Shown: positions 1-7,271 of the stretch, piece by piece
How positions within the stretch are numbered: position 1 is the first letter of the stretch
Layout: the number at the start of each line of letters is the position of its first letter
Assembly (NCBI GenBank): GCA_020725315.1
Contig: DYFG01000020.1
Span: 6,203 to 15,357 of the forward strand
DNA: 9,155 bases
Origin: Nitrosotalea sp.
Lineage (GTDB): Archaea > Halobacteriota > Syntropharchaeia > Alkanophagales > Methanospirareceae
Direction of reading: 5' to 3'
Made by a program: the position numbers and the translations under genes
Notes under the pieces: generated by a model
The model's input: the letters and a program-made list of their open reading frames with translations, nothing else
Databases searched by the model: none
What the model was told of the DNA's origin: nothing

Positions 1-951
1 TGACAGATGTATGATAAGAGTTGCTGCTGCATTTACCGCAACCGTCTTTACTCCTAACTTAGGACCGAAGAGCGATACATGCAAGGGCAATGAAAATTTC
101 ATAAGTCTCGTCGGGAATGATACCACAGTGCTTAATAATAAGGCGATTAGCACTCCTTTTGTCGTTATTAGCCCTTTATCAAGAAGGCTGCCCGCAAGGA
201 TTATCCCTGCATGAATGTTCACAATCTTCGTTGCAATGATTAGTGCGACTTCGCTTTCCAATCCCAAAATTTTTGTGATAGACTCCAAAATCGCAGAAAA
301 AGAATCGAAGAGGTTCAGTTCCACCGCAACGGATACCAGAAACATGGTGATGAACATCTTGGGCACAATCCGTTTGAGCATCTTGTAGGTGCTCTCAGCG
401 CTTCTCTTCAATGCACTTCTATTATCATCAACAGGAGCACAAGCTTGACCAAGATTGGTGGATAACTGGAGTTTGGATGAAAGAGCATTAGCGCCATTTA
501 GCCATAATCTCGCGAGGAGTATTCCGAAACACATCTGTAAGAATCCCGCAAATCCTACCAGGCACACATAGATTACTCCAGTAGTTAACCCGAGAATTGG
601 TATCACCACGGGTATGAAAAGGATGAAAAAATGGTGGAGGATGCTTGGAAACGAACTGATTACCGTGGTTGCGATAACTTCTCGCTCGGCGATCATCTTC
701 TTGTTCAGTCCATTGGATAGCATGGAGTAACCGGCAGTGGGACTAAACGTGCACGTTATCACCGAGAGAGCAGATAGCGTGCTGATATTCGCTTTACTGG
801 AAAGAGGTTTAATCACCCATTCAAACTTCTTCATCAGCCCGATGTTAACAGCGAAACTCGTCACAAAGAGACCTATGGCAATGACGGGAACAATTTTTGT
901 CACCCAATAAAGGGCATATATCAAGGAAGTGTGGATAATATAGCTAATCAT
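1..951 (-). CDS. Gate-domain (nucleoside-recognition-like) membrane protein, paralogue of the protein at 4892-5845; 3' end beyond the left edge
   Basis: Reading leftward from the ATG at 951, the frame stays open for 317 codons to base 1 with no stop, so the gene is incomplete, though probably by little because its paralogue is 317 aa in total. The product is very hydrophobic, with likely membrane segments near residues 10-35, 58-80, 92-120, 122-150, 198-215, 232-257, 265-285 and 303-316, and a polar, partly basic loop around 155-195. It aligns with the 4892-5845 protein in both halves, for example NIHAGIILAGSLLDKGLITT here against SPAAGMVMAGEMFRNGLFTS there. Gate domains (Pfam Gate type) occur in FeoB, nucleoside permeases and SpmA/SpmB, so a transport role is likely but the substrate cannot be read from sequence. 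The start is supported by GGAGTGAT, 11 nt upstream. It lies 100 bp downstream of cobN with no clear TATA box between, so co-transcription with cobN is plausible. Confidence 0.85.
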   Translation of the reverse strand, partial: MISYIIHTSLIYALYWVTKIVPVIAIGLFVTSFAVNIGLMKKFEWVIKPLSSKANISTLSALSVITCTFSPTAGYSMLSNGLNKKMIAEREVIATTVISSFPSILHHFFILFIPVVIPILGLTTGVIYVCLVGFAGFLQMCFGILLARLWLNGANALSSKLQLSTNLGQACAPVDDNRSALKRSAESTYKMLKRIVPKMFITMFLVSVAVELNLFDSFSAILESITKILGLESEVALIIATKIVNIHAGIILAGSLLDKGLITTKGVLIALLLSTVVSFPTRLMKFSLPLHVSLFGPKLGVKTVAVNAAATLIIHLS

Positions 952-962
952 GTTAATTTGCA

Positions 963-970
963 ATCACTCC
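963..970 (-). promoter_or_regulatory. Shine-Dalgarno sequence of the left-edge Gate gene
   Basis: The minus strand reads GGAGTGAT, 11 nt before the ATG at 951. It matches the complement of the archaeal 16S rRNA 3' end (GGAGGTGATC) apart from one missing G. It fixes the start of the left-edge membrane-protein gene. Confidence 0.6.
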
Positions 971-1051
971 TAATACCGCCAGCATAGGCGTTTTTTCCAT
1001 TAGCAGAGTCTATTCACTTCTCCACCCAACCTCTTTGAAGAAACGACTTTT

Positions 1052-4000
1052 TCACTCCTTCTGGAGGTCTTTCACCGTTGCATTCCACGCCTTGACATCC
1101 TCCATCGTCAGCGAAGCATTTTCCGTAAACGCTTTTTTAAAGGGTTTCACATCGATCGCCCCTCCTTGAAAATCTCCTTTCGCCTCGCCCATCTTCTCTT
1201 CTATCCACCCTTCCATCTCAAGGTATGCGCTCTTCAATCCTTCTATCACTTCTTCGTCTGCATTCCATAATCCTCGCTCATACGCTTCCAACAACCTCCT
1301 TCCAATCTCCTCAAGCGCCCATGGATTATTCTCCTCAAAGAACTTCCTCATTTCGTTATCTAAAACGAACGTTCTCGCAATGTCATCGAATATCCAGTCA
1401 TCTACCTCCTGCGTCGTCGCTTCCCAGCCGTAAACTCTTCCTATTCGTTTTGAGATGTCCCCTGCACCCTTGTATCCATGACGCTTCATCCCTTCTATCC
1501 ACTTTGGATTCAGGAGCTTTGTTCTTATAACTCGCCGAACCTCATCTGCGAGCGTCCTCACCTCGATCCGATCCCGGTCTCTCGTATCACCATAATATGC
1601 TGAAACCTCGTGCCCAGAGAGCTCTCGTGCAGCCGTTGTGAGTCCCCCGTGCGTCCCAAAGTAGCAACAACAGCCGCACAGGTCGTATTCATCGGTAACC
1701 GTCTTATTGAAAGTCAAATCAACGGTTCTAAGCTGTGATACAAGACTATCATGTGCTTCAATACCAAAATTCTTCTTTCCGTAGGCATATCCGTTCCAAT
1801 ATACGAAGACATCAGATAAATCCTTCTCCTCTTTCCATGCCGATGCATATACTGCCAAATTCACACCATTCCCATACGTGCCAGGCTTGCTTGCGAAGAT
1901 ACGTGCGTATCTCCCATCTTCTTTTCTATCTTCATCACCCATATTATCCAATGCCACTACATGCTTTCTCACATAGTTCTTTTCTAAAGGCTCATCAAGC
2001 ATTGCGACCTCCTGTATCGCCTCGTCTAAAAATTCGATGCAATTATAAAAGCAATCTCTCGTAATCCCACTCACCCTTACGGTTACATCGATTCTCGGGC
2101 GATCGAGTTCTTCCAGAGGAATTATCCGGTATCCTTTTACCATTCCATCTCTCCAGACCGGCTCTACACCGAGTAAATACAGTATCTGTGCTAATTGCTC
2201 TCCATCTGTCCACATGATGTCGGATGCCATCCAGTACATTGCGATGTTCTCAGGACGCTTTCCGTTCTCCTCCTCATATCTCCTTATCACACCATCCGCA
2301 AGTCGCTTCCCAATCTCCCATGCCGCCTTTGTTGGTATCTTGAACGGATCGAGGGAATAAAAGTTCCTGCCAGTTGGAAGTATCGCTGGATTTCCTCTGG
2401 TGATGAGCCCAGAAGGTCCTGGCTCGATGTACCCTGCATCAAATCCGTGGAGCAAACTTCCCAGCTCGTCCGATGCTTCTATCCTCGATGAAATATCCAT
2501 TACCTTCTCCCAGATCAAAAAGAGCTTTTCTGCCTCTTTCCTCTTCAATCTATCTCCTAATATCCTCTTTGCTGCTTCCAAAGGTTCTGCTTCAGATAAG
2601 AAAGCGGAAATAAACTCCTTTGCAATGCCATCCACCTCGGCTAAAAACTCGCTTTCTGTCTCTGAAGGCTGAATATCAAGTCCAATGAGCACAAAAATCA
2701 ATTTCCTCAGCTCTGAATCGTATCTCAGTATCGAGTTGATGAACTCAACCTTCTTATCACCTTTCGGGACTTCACCGAAGATATGCATCCCATCAGGAAT
2801 CTGCGTGTTGTATATGCGCGTGATAGCCTCATGTGCAATTCCTATTATCTTCTCAAAGGGTTTTTTCTCCAGGATTTTATCAAGCTTTATCTCCTCTGAT
2901 AATCTCGTCTTCCTTATCAAATCAATAATAATGTGCTCCAGGGCATGTGCTCGTGCCTTGTCCGAAGTTTTTGTCCTGTTATATTCTGCAATCTGGTCTT
3001 CAAGCTCCTTTAAATCGCCATACAAGCCACTTTCAGTCATAACGGTTTGCATGTGATCTACGAGCACTGCATAACTCCTCCTCTTTGCGATCGTCCCTTC
3101 TGGTGGGTTATCAGAGTTATATATGTATAGATGAGGCAGATTTCCGATAGCAATGTCGGGATAGCAGCTTTCAGAAAGTGCAACCGATTTGCCGGGCAAA
3201 AATTCAAGGTTGCCATGCGTCCCCACATGAACGAGTACATCAGCACCGAAACCGCTCTCTAAATACTGATAGGTTGCGAGGTATTGATGAGGAGGAGGCA
3301 CTTCAGGGTCGTGAAGGATCTTGCAGACCTGCCCATCGCATCTTGAACCTGCACAACCACGCTTTGGCTGAACGCACACCACTGCGTTTCCATATCGAAC
3401 GCCTGTTATTACGATTTTATCATCGTAGACCATTGCTGCGGGGACACCATCCTTTTCCTCACCGGGTGGATCTCCCCATGCTTCACATGTCCGTTCCTTC
3501 ACTCTTTGGTCAAGGGTATCAAACCACTTTTCATACTCCTCCTTACTTATTAGCGCAAGTGCACCACCTTTACTTACGATCTCATCCACCGTTGTCCATC
3601 TGAACTCCGAAATCGCTTTATGATTCATAATCTTCTCGATGAGTTCTTTTCCATTTTCTGGAGGAGCAACTGAATATCCAGCATCTCTCATCTTCTTTAA
3701 TATCCTCGCTACACTCTCCAGGGTATCAAGATGTGAACCGCTTCCCACTGTTGCCTCAACGCTTGCACAGGGATTATTGTGGAGGATGAATGCAACTCTT
3801 CGTTCGGATTTCGGTTTATCTTTCAGCTCTATCCATTTCTTCACCCTATTCACAATCTTTTTCACCCTCTCTTCTATCTGCGCATGGCGCTCAAATTCAT
3901 CATCGCGCTCTCTTCTCAAAACTCCGATAATTATCGGTTCGATTACGCCCTCTAATTCCGGCATCGCGACACTCCAGCCGACCTCCAGGCTGCTCAAACC

Positions 4001-4825
4001 CGGATTACCTTCTCTCCATTCTTCTTCTGTCGTGTGGTATGCCATCAGTGGGTGGAATACCGGGACATCGAGTTCTTTCAGTGCATTGACCGATCCAGAC
4101 TCACCTCCTGCATGAAATACCGATTGAAGGTTTATGAGCGCATCAATCCTGTTCATGAAGAAGGCTTCTATGACTTCGCTGCTCGATTTAGCACCCAATT
4201 CTTTATCACCCATTCCATAGCAGAAGGCTGGAATCACGTCAAACTCGTTTTCTAATCCACGGATTAAAGCATTCACGATCCTAAGGTCTCTGTTTGCCCA
4301 ATATGTTCGAAAGAAGAGAATACCAATCTTGTGTTTGTGCGCAGGTTTATACCACGCGAAATAGTCCTCTATGCTCTCGAAAGCAGTTTTAGAGTTTGGA
4401 TGGTATATTCCCTGCCACATCGTCTCCTTTGGATGCTCGTATTTGTAATCCAGCCCTAAGACCTCTTTTCCGATGTATTTCAGCATGTTCTTCGTGTTAT
4501 CCAACCCGCCATATACATGATAGGCATTGACCGTTGCAACAACCTCTAAAGGAACGTTTGAAAGTGACCAGAAGGAAGAATCATGCCCGAAAGAGATTGT
4601 TGGCACATCTCTTCTCAGGCTTTCGATTAGCTCGTCCCAATGCTCCTCATTTGATGGATGTAAGAGGATGATCTCCGCCCGCTCAAACGATTTTATGCAC
4701 TCCTTTCGCTTCTTCTCTTCTTCCACATCATGGGCAGGCCACGCGTTTAACTCTATTCCAAGCTCTTTGCTTGCCTCAATTAAAAGCGGCATATCACTTC
4801 CCCATATTACGGCTGTTACTTTCAT
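1052..4825 (-). CDS. cobN: CobN-type cobaltochelatase large subunit
   Basis: CobN is the large, tetrapyrrole-binding subunit of class I metal chelatases. It inserts cobalt into a corrin ring in the cytoplasm, driven by AAA+ partners (CobS/CobT or ChlI/ChlD type). At 1257 aa it has normal full length. Family signatures appear in order: GTHGNLEFLPGK (535-546), DNPPEGTIAKRR (572-583), LPTGRNFYSLDPFKIPT (816-832), DIMWTDGEQ (869-877), KPGTYGNG (980-987) and CGCCCYFGTHGG (1050-1061). Two cysteine groups stand out: C484/C491/C496/C501, just before the HDPEVPPPHQYLA motif, and C1050/C1052/C1053/C1054. The ATG at 4825 follows GAGGT at a 12-nt spacing. The gene sits between two paralogous Gate-domain membrane proteins (66-bp gap before, 100-bp gap after), suggesting a joint role in metal or corrinoid supply. 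Family assignment is firm. The metal is inferred, since CobN-like proteins in archaea lacking CobS/CobT may have other partners or substrates. Confidence 0.95.
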   Translation of the reverse strand: MKVTAVIWGSDMPLLIEASKELGIELNAWPAHDVEEEKKRKECIKSFERAEIILLHPSNEEHWDELIESLRRDVPTISFGHDSSFWSLSNVPLEVVATVNAYHVYGGLDNTKNMLKYIGKEVLGLDYKYEHPKETMWQGIYHPNSKTAFESIEDYFAWYKPAHKHKIGILFFRTYWANRDLRIVNALIRGLENEFDVIPAFCYGMGDKELGAKSSSEVIEAFFMNRIDALINLQSVFHAGGESGSVNALKELDVPVFHPLMAYHTTEEEWREGNPGLSSLEVGWSVAMPELEGVIEPIIIGVLRRERDDEFERHAQIEERVKKIVNRVKKWIELKDKPKSERRVAFILHNNPCASVEATVGSGSHLDTLESVARILKKMRDAGYSVAPPENGKELIEKIMNHKAISEFRWTTVDEIVSKGGALALISKEEYEKWFDTLDQRVKERTCEAWGDPPGEEKDGVPAAMVYDDKIVITGVRYGNAVVCVQPKRGCAGSRCDGQVCKILHDPEVPPPHQYLATYQYLESGFGADVLVHVGTHGNLEFLPGKSVALSESCYPDIAIGNLPHLYIYNSDNPPEGTIAKRRSYAVLVDHMQTVMTESGLYGDLKELEDQIAEYNRTKTSDKARAHALEHIIIDLIRKTRLSEEIKLDKILEKKPFEKIIGIAHEAITRIYNTQIPDGMHIFGEVPKGDKKVEFINSILRYDSELRKLIFVLIGLDIQPSETESEFLAEVDGIAKEFISAFLSEAEPLEAAKRILGDRLKRKEAEKLFLIWEKVMDISSRIEASDELGSLLHGFDAGYIEPGPSGLITRGNPAILPTGRNFYSLDPFKIPTKAAWEIGKRLADGVIRRYEEENGKRPENIAMYWMASDIMWTDGEQLAQILYLLGVEPVWRDGMVKGYRIIPLEELDRPRIDVTVRVSGITRDCFYNCIEFLDEAIQEVAMLDEPLEKNYVRKHVVALDNMGDEDRKEDGRYARIFASKPGTYGNGVNLAVYASAWKEEKDLSDVFVYWNGYAYGKKNFGIEAHDSLVSQLRTVDLTFNKTVTDEYDLCGCCCYFGTHGGLTTAARELSGHEVSAYYGDTRDRDRIEVRTLADEVRRVIRTKLLNPKWIEGMKRHGYKGAGDISKRIGRVYGWEATTQEVDDWIFDDIARTFVLDNEMRKFFEENNPWALEEIGRRLLEAYERGLWNADEEVIEGLKSAYLEMEGWIEEKMGEAKGDFQGGAIDVKPFKKAFTENASLTMEDVKAWNATVKDLQKE

Positions 4826-4833
4826 TTTTCGTA

Positions 4834-4862
4834 CCTTACCTCTTCACGTTATTTTATAAAAG
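4834..4862 (-). promoter_or_regulatory. cobN upstream region: TATA-like element and ribosome binding site
   Basis: In the 66 bp before cobN, the minus strand carries a TATA-like TTTATAAA (4853-4860) and then GAGGT (4838-4842), 12 nt before the ATG. The TATA-like box is so close to the gene that transcription about 26 nt downstream would begin after GAGGT and give an almost leaderless mRNA. Either that promoter is weak or false, or the real one lies further up in the AT-rich stretch 4862-4880. Read-through from the Gate gene at 4892-5845 is equally likely. Confidence 0.35.
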
Positions 4863-4891
4863 TATTATCTTTTAATTAACCCTTCTATCTT

Positions 4892-5845
4892 TTATGATAT
4901 TAAAAAATAAATTGTTGTTATTATAAATAGTGTCGTCCCAATGAAGATGGAGAGCTCGATGGTAACCAGTTTTGAGGCGAACTTGACGCCATAGATGGAA
5001 GTGAAGATAGGGAAGATGTTCTTCGGGAAGTCCATTAAGGAGACGAAGAGGAGCAAGCCAATGAAGAGGGTGAGAAGTGCTTCCTTAGAAGTGAACAATC
5101 CGTTTCTGAACATCTCTCCTGCCATGACCATACCTGCGGCAGGGCTTGCAATCTGCGTGCTGATGACGATAATGGATTGAGGAGAAAGCCCGGTGGGATG
5201 TAAAACAGGAGCGATATGCTCGCCTAACGCTTCAAAAGCACCAAAATGCATCAATATCATTAATACGATAATAGTTATCCCCAACCTCAGCGATATCTTT
5301 TTCAATAGTTTTAGAGCATCTACAAAGGATTTCTTTATCGCTTCTCTCTTTGATTTAATTATCACATCTCCATTTGATTTATTTTCAAAGTTTGCATTCA
5401 CTCTTTTCCTTTCTTTGAGGCTCAGTCTTCCATAAAAAAATCCTATCGTCACTGTTACGATAGCGCTGATAAAAGAGAATGCGATATACTTCACGGCAAG
5501 CGTGAAGCCGAGTGCAGGCACTGCTATTGGCAGGTAATACTGGAATAAGGTTCTCATTCGCATTGCTGCGGAGGATATGAGCACAGCGGTTATCGCTTCT
5601 TTCTCATTCACCTGCTTCTTATTTATTAGCGATGCTAAGGTTGCATGAGCGGCTGTTGCATTGAAGAGGAAGATAGCAGGTATCATTGCGGCATCGTTTG
5701 GGAGCTTAGCAGCTTTCGTTAAAGGTTCCAGGGGCTTGCTGATATATTTCAGTAAGCCTAACTCCATAGCTGCATTTGCGAGGAATATGCCTAAGAACAT
5801 GAAGATCATGAGCCGGGCATACAAAATGAGGTAGTAGAAGAGCAT
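4892..5845 (-). CDS. Gate-domain (nucleoside-recognition-like) membrane protein, upstream neighbour of cobN
   Basis: This 317-aa integral membrane protein has likely membrane segments near residues 3-30, 53-75, 102-137, 187-203, 222-245, 255-275 and 292-316, and a polar, strongly basic loop (140-180) expected to be cytoplasmic. It has two similar halves, each with a small-residue stretch followed by a K/E-containing turn and a hydrophobic helix (about 60-100 and 231-275), as in Gate-domain proteins such as SpmA/B and the FeoB gate regions. It is clearly paralogous to the protein encoded at 1-951. The ATG at 5845 is preceded by GAGTGA (5852-5857) at a 6-nt spacing. It ends 66 bp before cobN on the same strand, so a shared transcript is likely. 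Databases often call such proteins 'nucleoside recognition domain protein', but the neighbourhood points to metal, corrinoid or tetrapyrrole transport. That role is inference. Confidence 0.85.
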   Translation of the reverse strand: MLFYYLILYARLMIFMFLGIFLANAAMELGLLKYISKPLEPLTKAAKLPNDAAMIPAIFLFNATAAHATLASLINKKQVNEKEAITAVLISSAAMRMRTLFQYYLPIAVPALGFTLAVKYIAFSFISAIVTVTIGFFYGRLSLKERKRVNANFENKSNGDVIIKSKREAIKKSFVDALKLLKKISLRLGITIIVLMILMHFGAFEALGEHIAPVLHPTGLSPQSIIVISTQIASPAAGMVMAGEMFRNGLFTSKEALLTLFIGLLLFVSLMDFPKNIFPIFTSIYGVKFASKLVTIELSIFIGTTLFIITTIYFLIS

Positions 5846-5982
5846 TTGTTTTCACTCGCAATTTAAATAAAAAATATGCAGGGGGGATAAAAAAGCTCCT
5901 TCCCAATGAATAGAAAGAATAGATCGCTATGGAATACTCACAAAGCGAATTGGCATTGAATGGTAAACCCTTGTCTTTATTT
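5846..5982 (-). promoter_or_regulatory. Intergenic region with two T6 tracts; possible terminator and/or promoter
   Basis: This is the 137-bp gap between the BtuF-like gene and the downstream Gate gene. The minus strand carries two T6 runs, at 5889-5894 (within CTTTTTTATCCCCCC) and at 5869-5874 (within CATATTTTTTATTTAAAT). Archaeal terminators are commonly T-runs, so transcription from the receptor gene may end here. The 5885-5895 element is also correctly placed (about 45 nt before the ATG) to serve as a TATA-like box for the Gate-cobN-Gate unit. No convincing hairpin was found. Sequence alone does not decide between the two roles. Confidence 0.3.
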
Positions 5983-7029
5983 TTACTCAGGATGTAAGTA
6001 TTCTGCCACTTCCTCTAACGCCTCCACTATCCTCGGACCCGGTCTTGACATAATATCAGCATCTACGGGATAAACCCTTCCATTTTTCCTCGCATTTATC
6101 CCCTTCAATTGTTCATCATTCATTATAAAATCATAAGGTTGTCTTCCTGCCGCTCCATGCCCCACGCCTACAATTATAACATCAGGATTTCTTTCTATCA
6201 ATTCCTCTAAGTCTACCTGCTTCCAACCTTCCAAGTCATCAAAGATGTTTTTACCTCCTGCCTTCTCAAGTACGTCGTTCTGGAAATTTCCTCCACCAGC
6301 TACCCAAACAGGGTAATACCAAACTATATAGGTCACATTCACCTTCTCTTCATCATTTACCTTCTCCATAATTTCATCCATCTTCGCCATCATCTCCACC
6401 ACTAACGCCGTTGCGTTTTTTTCATCCCCTGCTATATAACCAATCCTCTCTATTGATCCAAAGATATCTTCAATCCTCTTTATCTTACGGTGATCAGTTA
6501 CAAATACAGGGAAGAAGTCATCGAGCTTATCCACCGTCTCCTCTGGGTTTAGATTTACTCCCAGAACTAAGTCAGGATTCAAGGATATTACCTTCTCCAC
6601 ATCTACTGTTGTCATCCCCCCCACCTTCTCTTTGCCCTCTGCTTCCGGTGGATAATTGCAGAATATCGTTACTCCTACCACTTTATCTCCCAAACCGAGT
6701 GCGAAGAGTATCTCAGTGTTAGAAGGAGCTAAGGAGACGATCTTCTTTACCGGCTTGTATACCTTTACAGTTCTATTGAAATGATCCGTGGATGTCCTCG
6801 GCTCTCCATTCCAGTATGCATATACATACGCGGCATCCCTTAGGTCCTCTATCCTAAGAGCTTCAGGCTCTCCGAGCATATATGAGCAGATTGCGCTCGC
6901 AAGTTCTTCCCCCGATATCCTATCATCGCGGTTAGTATCACCTGGTATCCATGCTGGGGTGAGCGTAGCCGCGGTCGAGAGCGATACGAGTAGGATTGCG
7001 ATTAATATACATGGTAACGCCTTTCTCAT
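5983..7029 (-). CDS. btuF: BtuF-like ABC transporter substrate-binding protein with an N-terminal EF-hand/dockerin-like module
   Basis: This extracytoplasmic receptor of the periplasmic-binding-protein (BtuF/FepB/FhuD) family normally hands cobamides or metal chelates to a BtuCD-type importer. The 348 aa open with a signal peptide (basic MRK, hydrophobic core to about residue 20). There follows a canonical 12-residue EF-hand loop at 31-42 with D31, N33, D35, S39 and E42, then a helical segment up to about 90. The binding domain (about 95-347) resembles E. coli BtuF as I recall it: SLAPSNTEILFALG (99-112), CNYPPEA (124-130), QNDVLEKAGGKNIF (250-263) and SRPGPRIVEAL (328-338). No lipobox or C-terminal anchor is seen. 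The start is supported by GTGAT, 5 nt before the ATG, and by a promoter-like element at 7063-7078. The preceding receptor gene is its paralogue. No permease or ATPase gene is visible. A cobamide ligand is inferred from similarity and the cobN context; another chelate is possible. Confidence 0.85.
   Translation of the reverse strand: MRKALPCILIAILLVSLSTAATLTPAWIPGDTNRDDRISGEELASAICSYMLGEPEALRIEDLRDAAYVYAYWNGEPRTSTDHFNRTVKVYKPVKKIVSLAPSNTEILFALGLGDKVVGVTIFCNYPPEAEGKEKVGGMTTVDVEKVISLNPDLVLGVNLNPEETVDKLDDFFPVFVTDHRKIKRIEDIFGSIERIGYIAGDEKNATALVVEMMAKMDEIMEKVNDEEKVNVTYIVWYYPVWVAGGGNFQNDVLEKAGGKNIFDDLEGWKQVDLEELIERNPDVIIVGVGHGAAGRQPYDFIMNDEQLKGINARKNGRVYPVDADIMSRPGPRIVEALEEVAEYLHPE
6740..6817 (-). 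repeat. DNA segment duplicated at 8203-8280 (copy in the BtuF-like gene)
   Basis: This stretch lies within the module-to-binding-domain junction of the 348-aa receptor gene and matches 8203-8280 without gaps. The first 22 bases (6740-6761) differ at one position from 8203-8224, and 6794-6817 differ at one position from 8257-8280. Both conserved blocks are 54 bp apart in each copy. The block encodes the end of the shared module and is far more alike than the rest of the two genes. Confidence 0.7.
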
Positions 7030-7034
7030 CTCAT

Positions 7035-7078
7035 ATCACGATTATAAAGAAGGGGTATTGGTCTATAAAAGATTTCAC
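7035..7078 (-). promoter_or_regulatory. BRE/TATA promoter and ribosome binding site of the BtuF-like gene
   Basis: On the minus strand, purine-rich GTGAAATC (BRE-like) runs into CTTTTATAG (TATA-like), together covering 7063-7078. Initiation about 26 nt downstream of the TATA centre would fall near 7041, leaving a leader of roughly a dozen nucleotides that just includes GTGAT (7035-7039), 5 nt before the ATG at 7029. The spacing fits a short-leader archaeal mRNA and indicates that this gene can be transcribed independently of the receptor gene upstream. Confidence 0.55.
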
Positions 7079-7099
7079 TTTTTGATAATAGATATAATT

Positions 7100-7116
7100 C
7101 AATTGGATAACAATTG
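7100..7116. repeat. CAATTG-N5-CAATTG palindromic repeat upstream of the btuF-like promoter
   Basis: Two copies of the self-complementary hexamer CAATTG flank GATAA, with centres 11 bp apart, about one helical turn. The element lies about 22 bp upstream of the BRE-like end of the promoter at 7063-7078. Position and symmetry suit a binding site for a dimeric regulator, perhaps metal- or corrinoid-responsive. With a single copy in AT-rich DNA, chance cannot be excluded. Confidence 0.35.
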
Positions 7117-7271
7117 TGTGCCAGTGAATCACAATAACCGTGAAGGAGTTTAGCATAGAGGCTAGAGATGAAAAAGAGGAGGTAGGGAAGGAATTTAGCT
7201 GGCTTTGGATATCATTCCTTTTTGTTCGTTCGTATCCCGGTATTCTCTCGGTGCTTTCATGCAGGTTTCGC

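Noticed and set aside
977..996. CGCC-AGCATA-GGCG followed by T6 on the plus strand, like an intrinsic terminator
   Set aside because: No plus-strand gene ends here, the stem is only 4 bp, and on the coding (minus) strand the T run becomes an A run upstream of the hairpin. Not called as a terminator.
1225..4859. Many plus-strand frames of 70-160 codons opposite cobN
   Set aside because: They are antisense to a strongly conserved chelatase, are rich in Ser/His/Leu as expected of reverse-strand reading, and lack ribosome binding sites.
4892..5845. Nucleoside transporter as the function of the Gate protein
   Set aside because: Only the domain family name suggests it. No nucleoside metabolism genes are nearby, whereas cobN and chelate receptors are.
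7030..7042. Tiny upstream frame ATG-AGA-TGA overlapping the start of the BtuF-like gene (and ATG-AAA-TGA at the paralogue)
   Set aside because: Two codons between ribosome binding site and start are explained by the duplicated leader GTGATATGA and are too close to the binding site to be initiated separately.
7105..7115. An 11-base match to the right half of the E. coli lac operator (GGATAACAATT)
   Set aside because: The surroundings are archaeal, with no lac or vector sequence. The match follows from the CAATTG repeat in AT-rich DNA and is probably chance.
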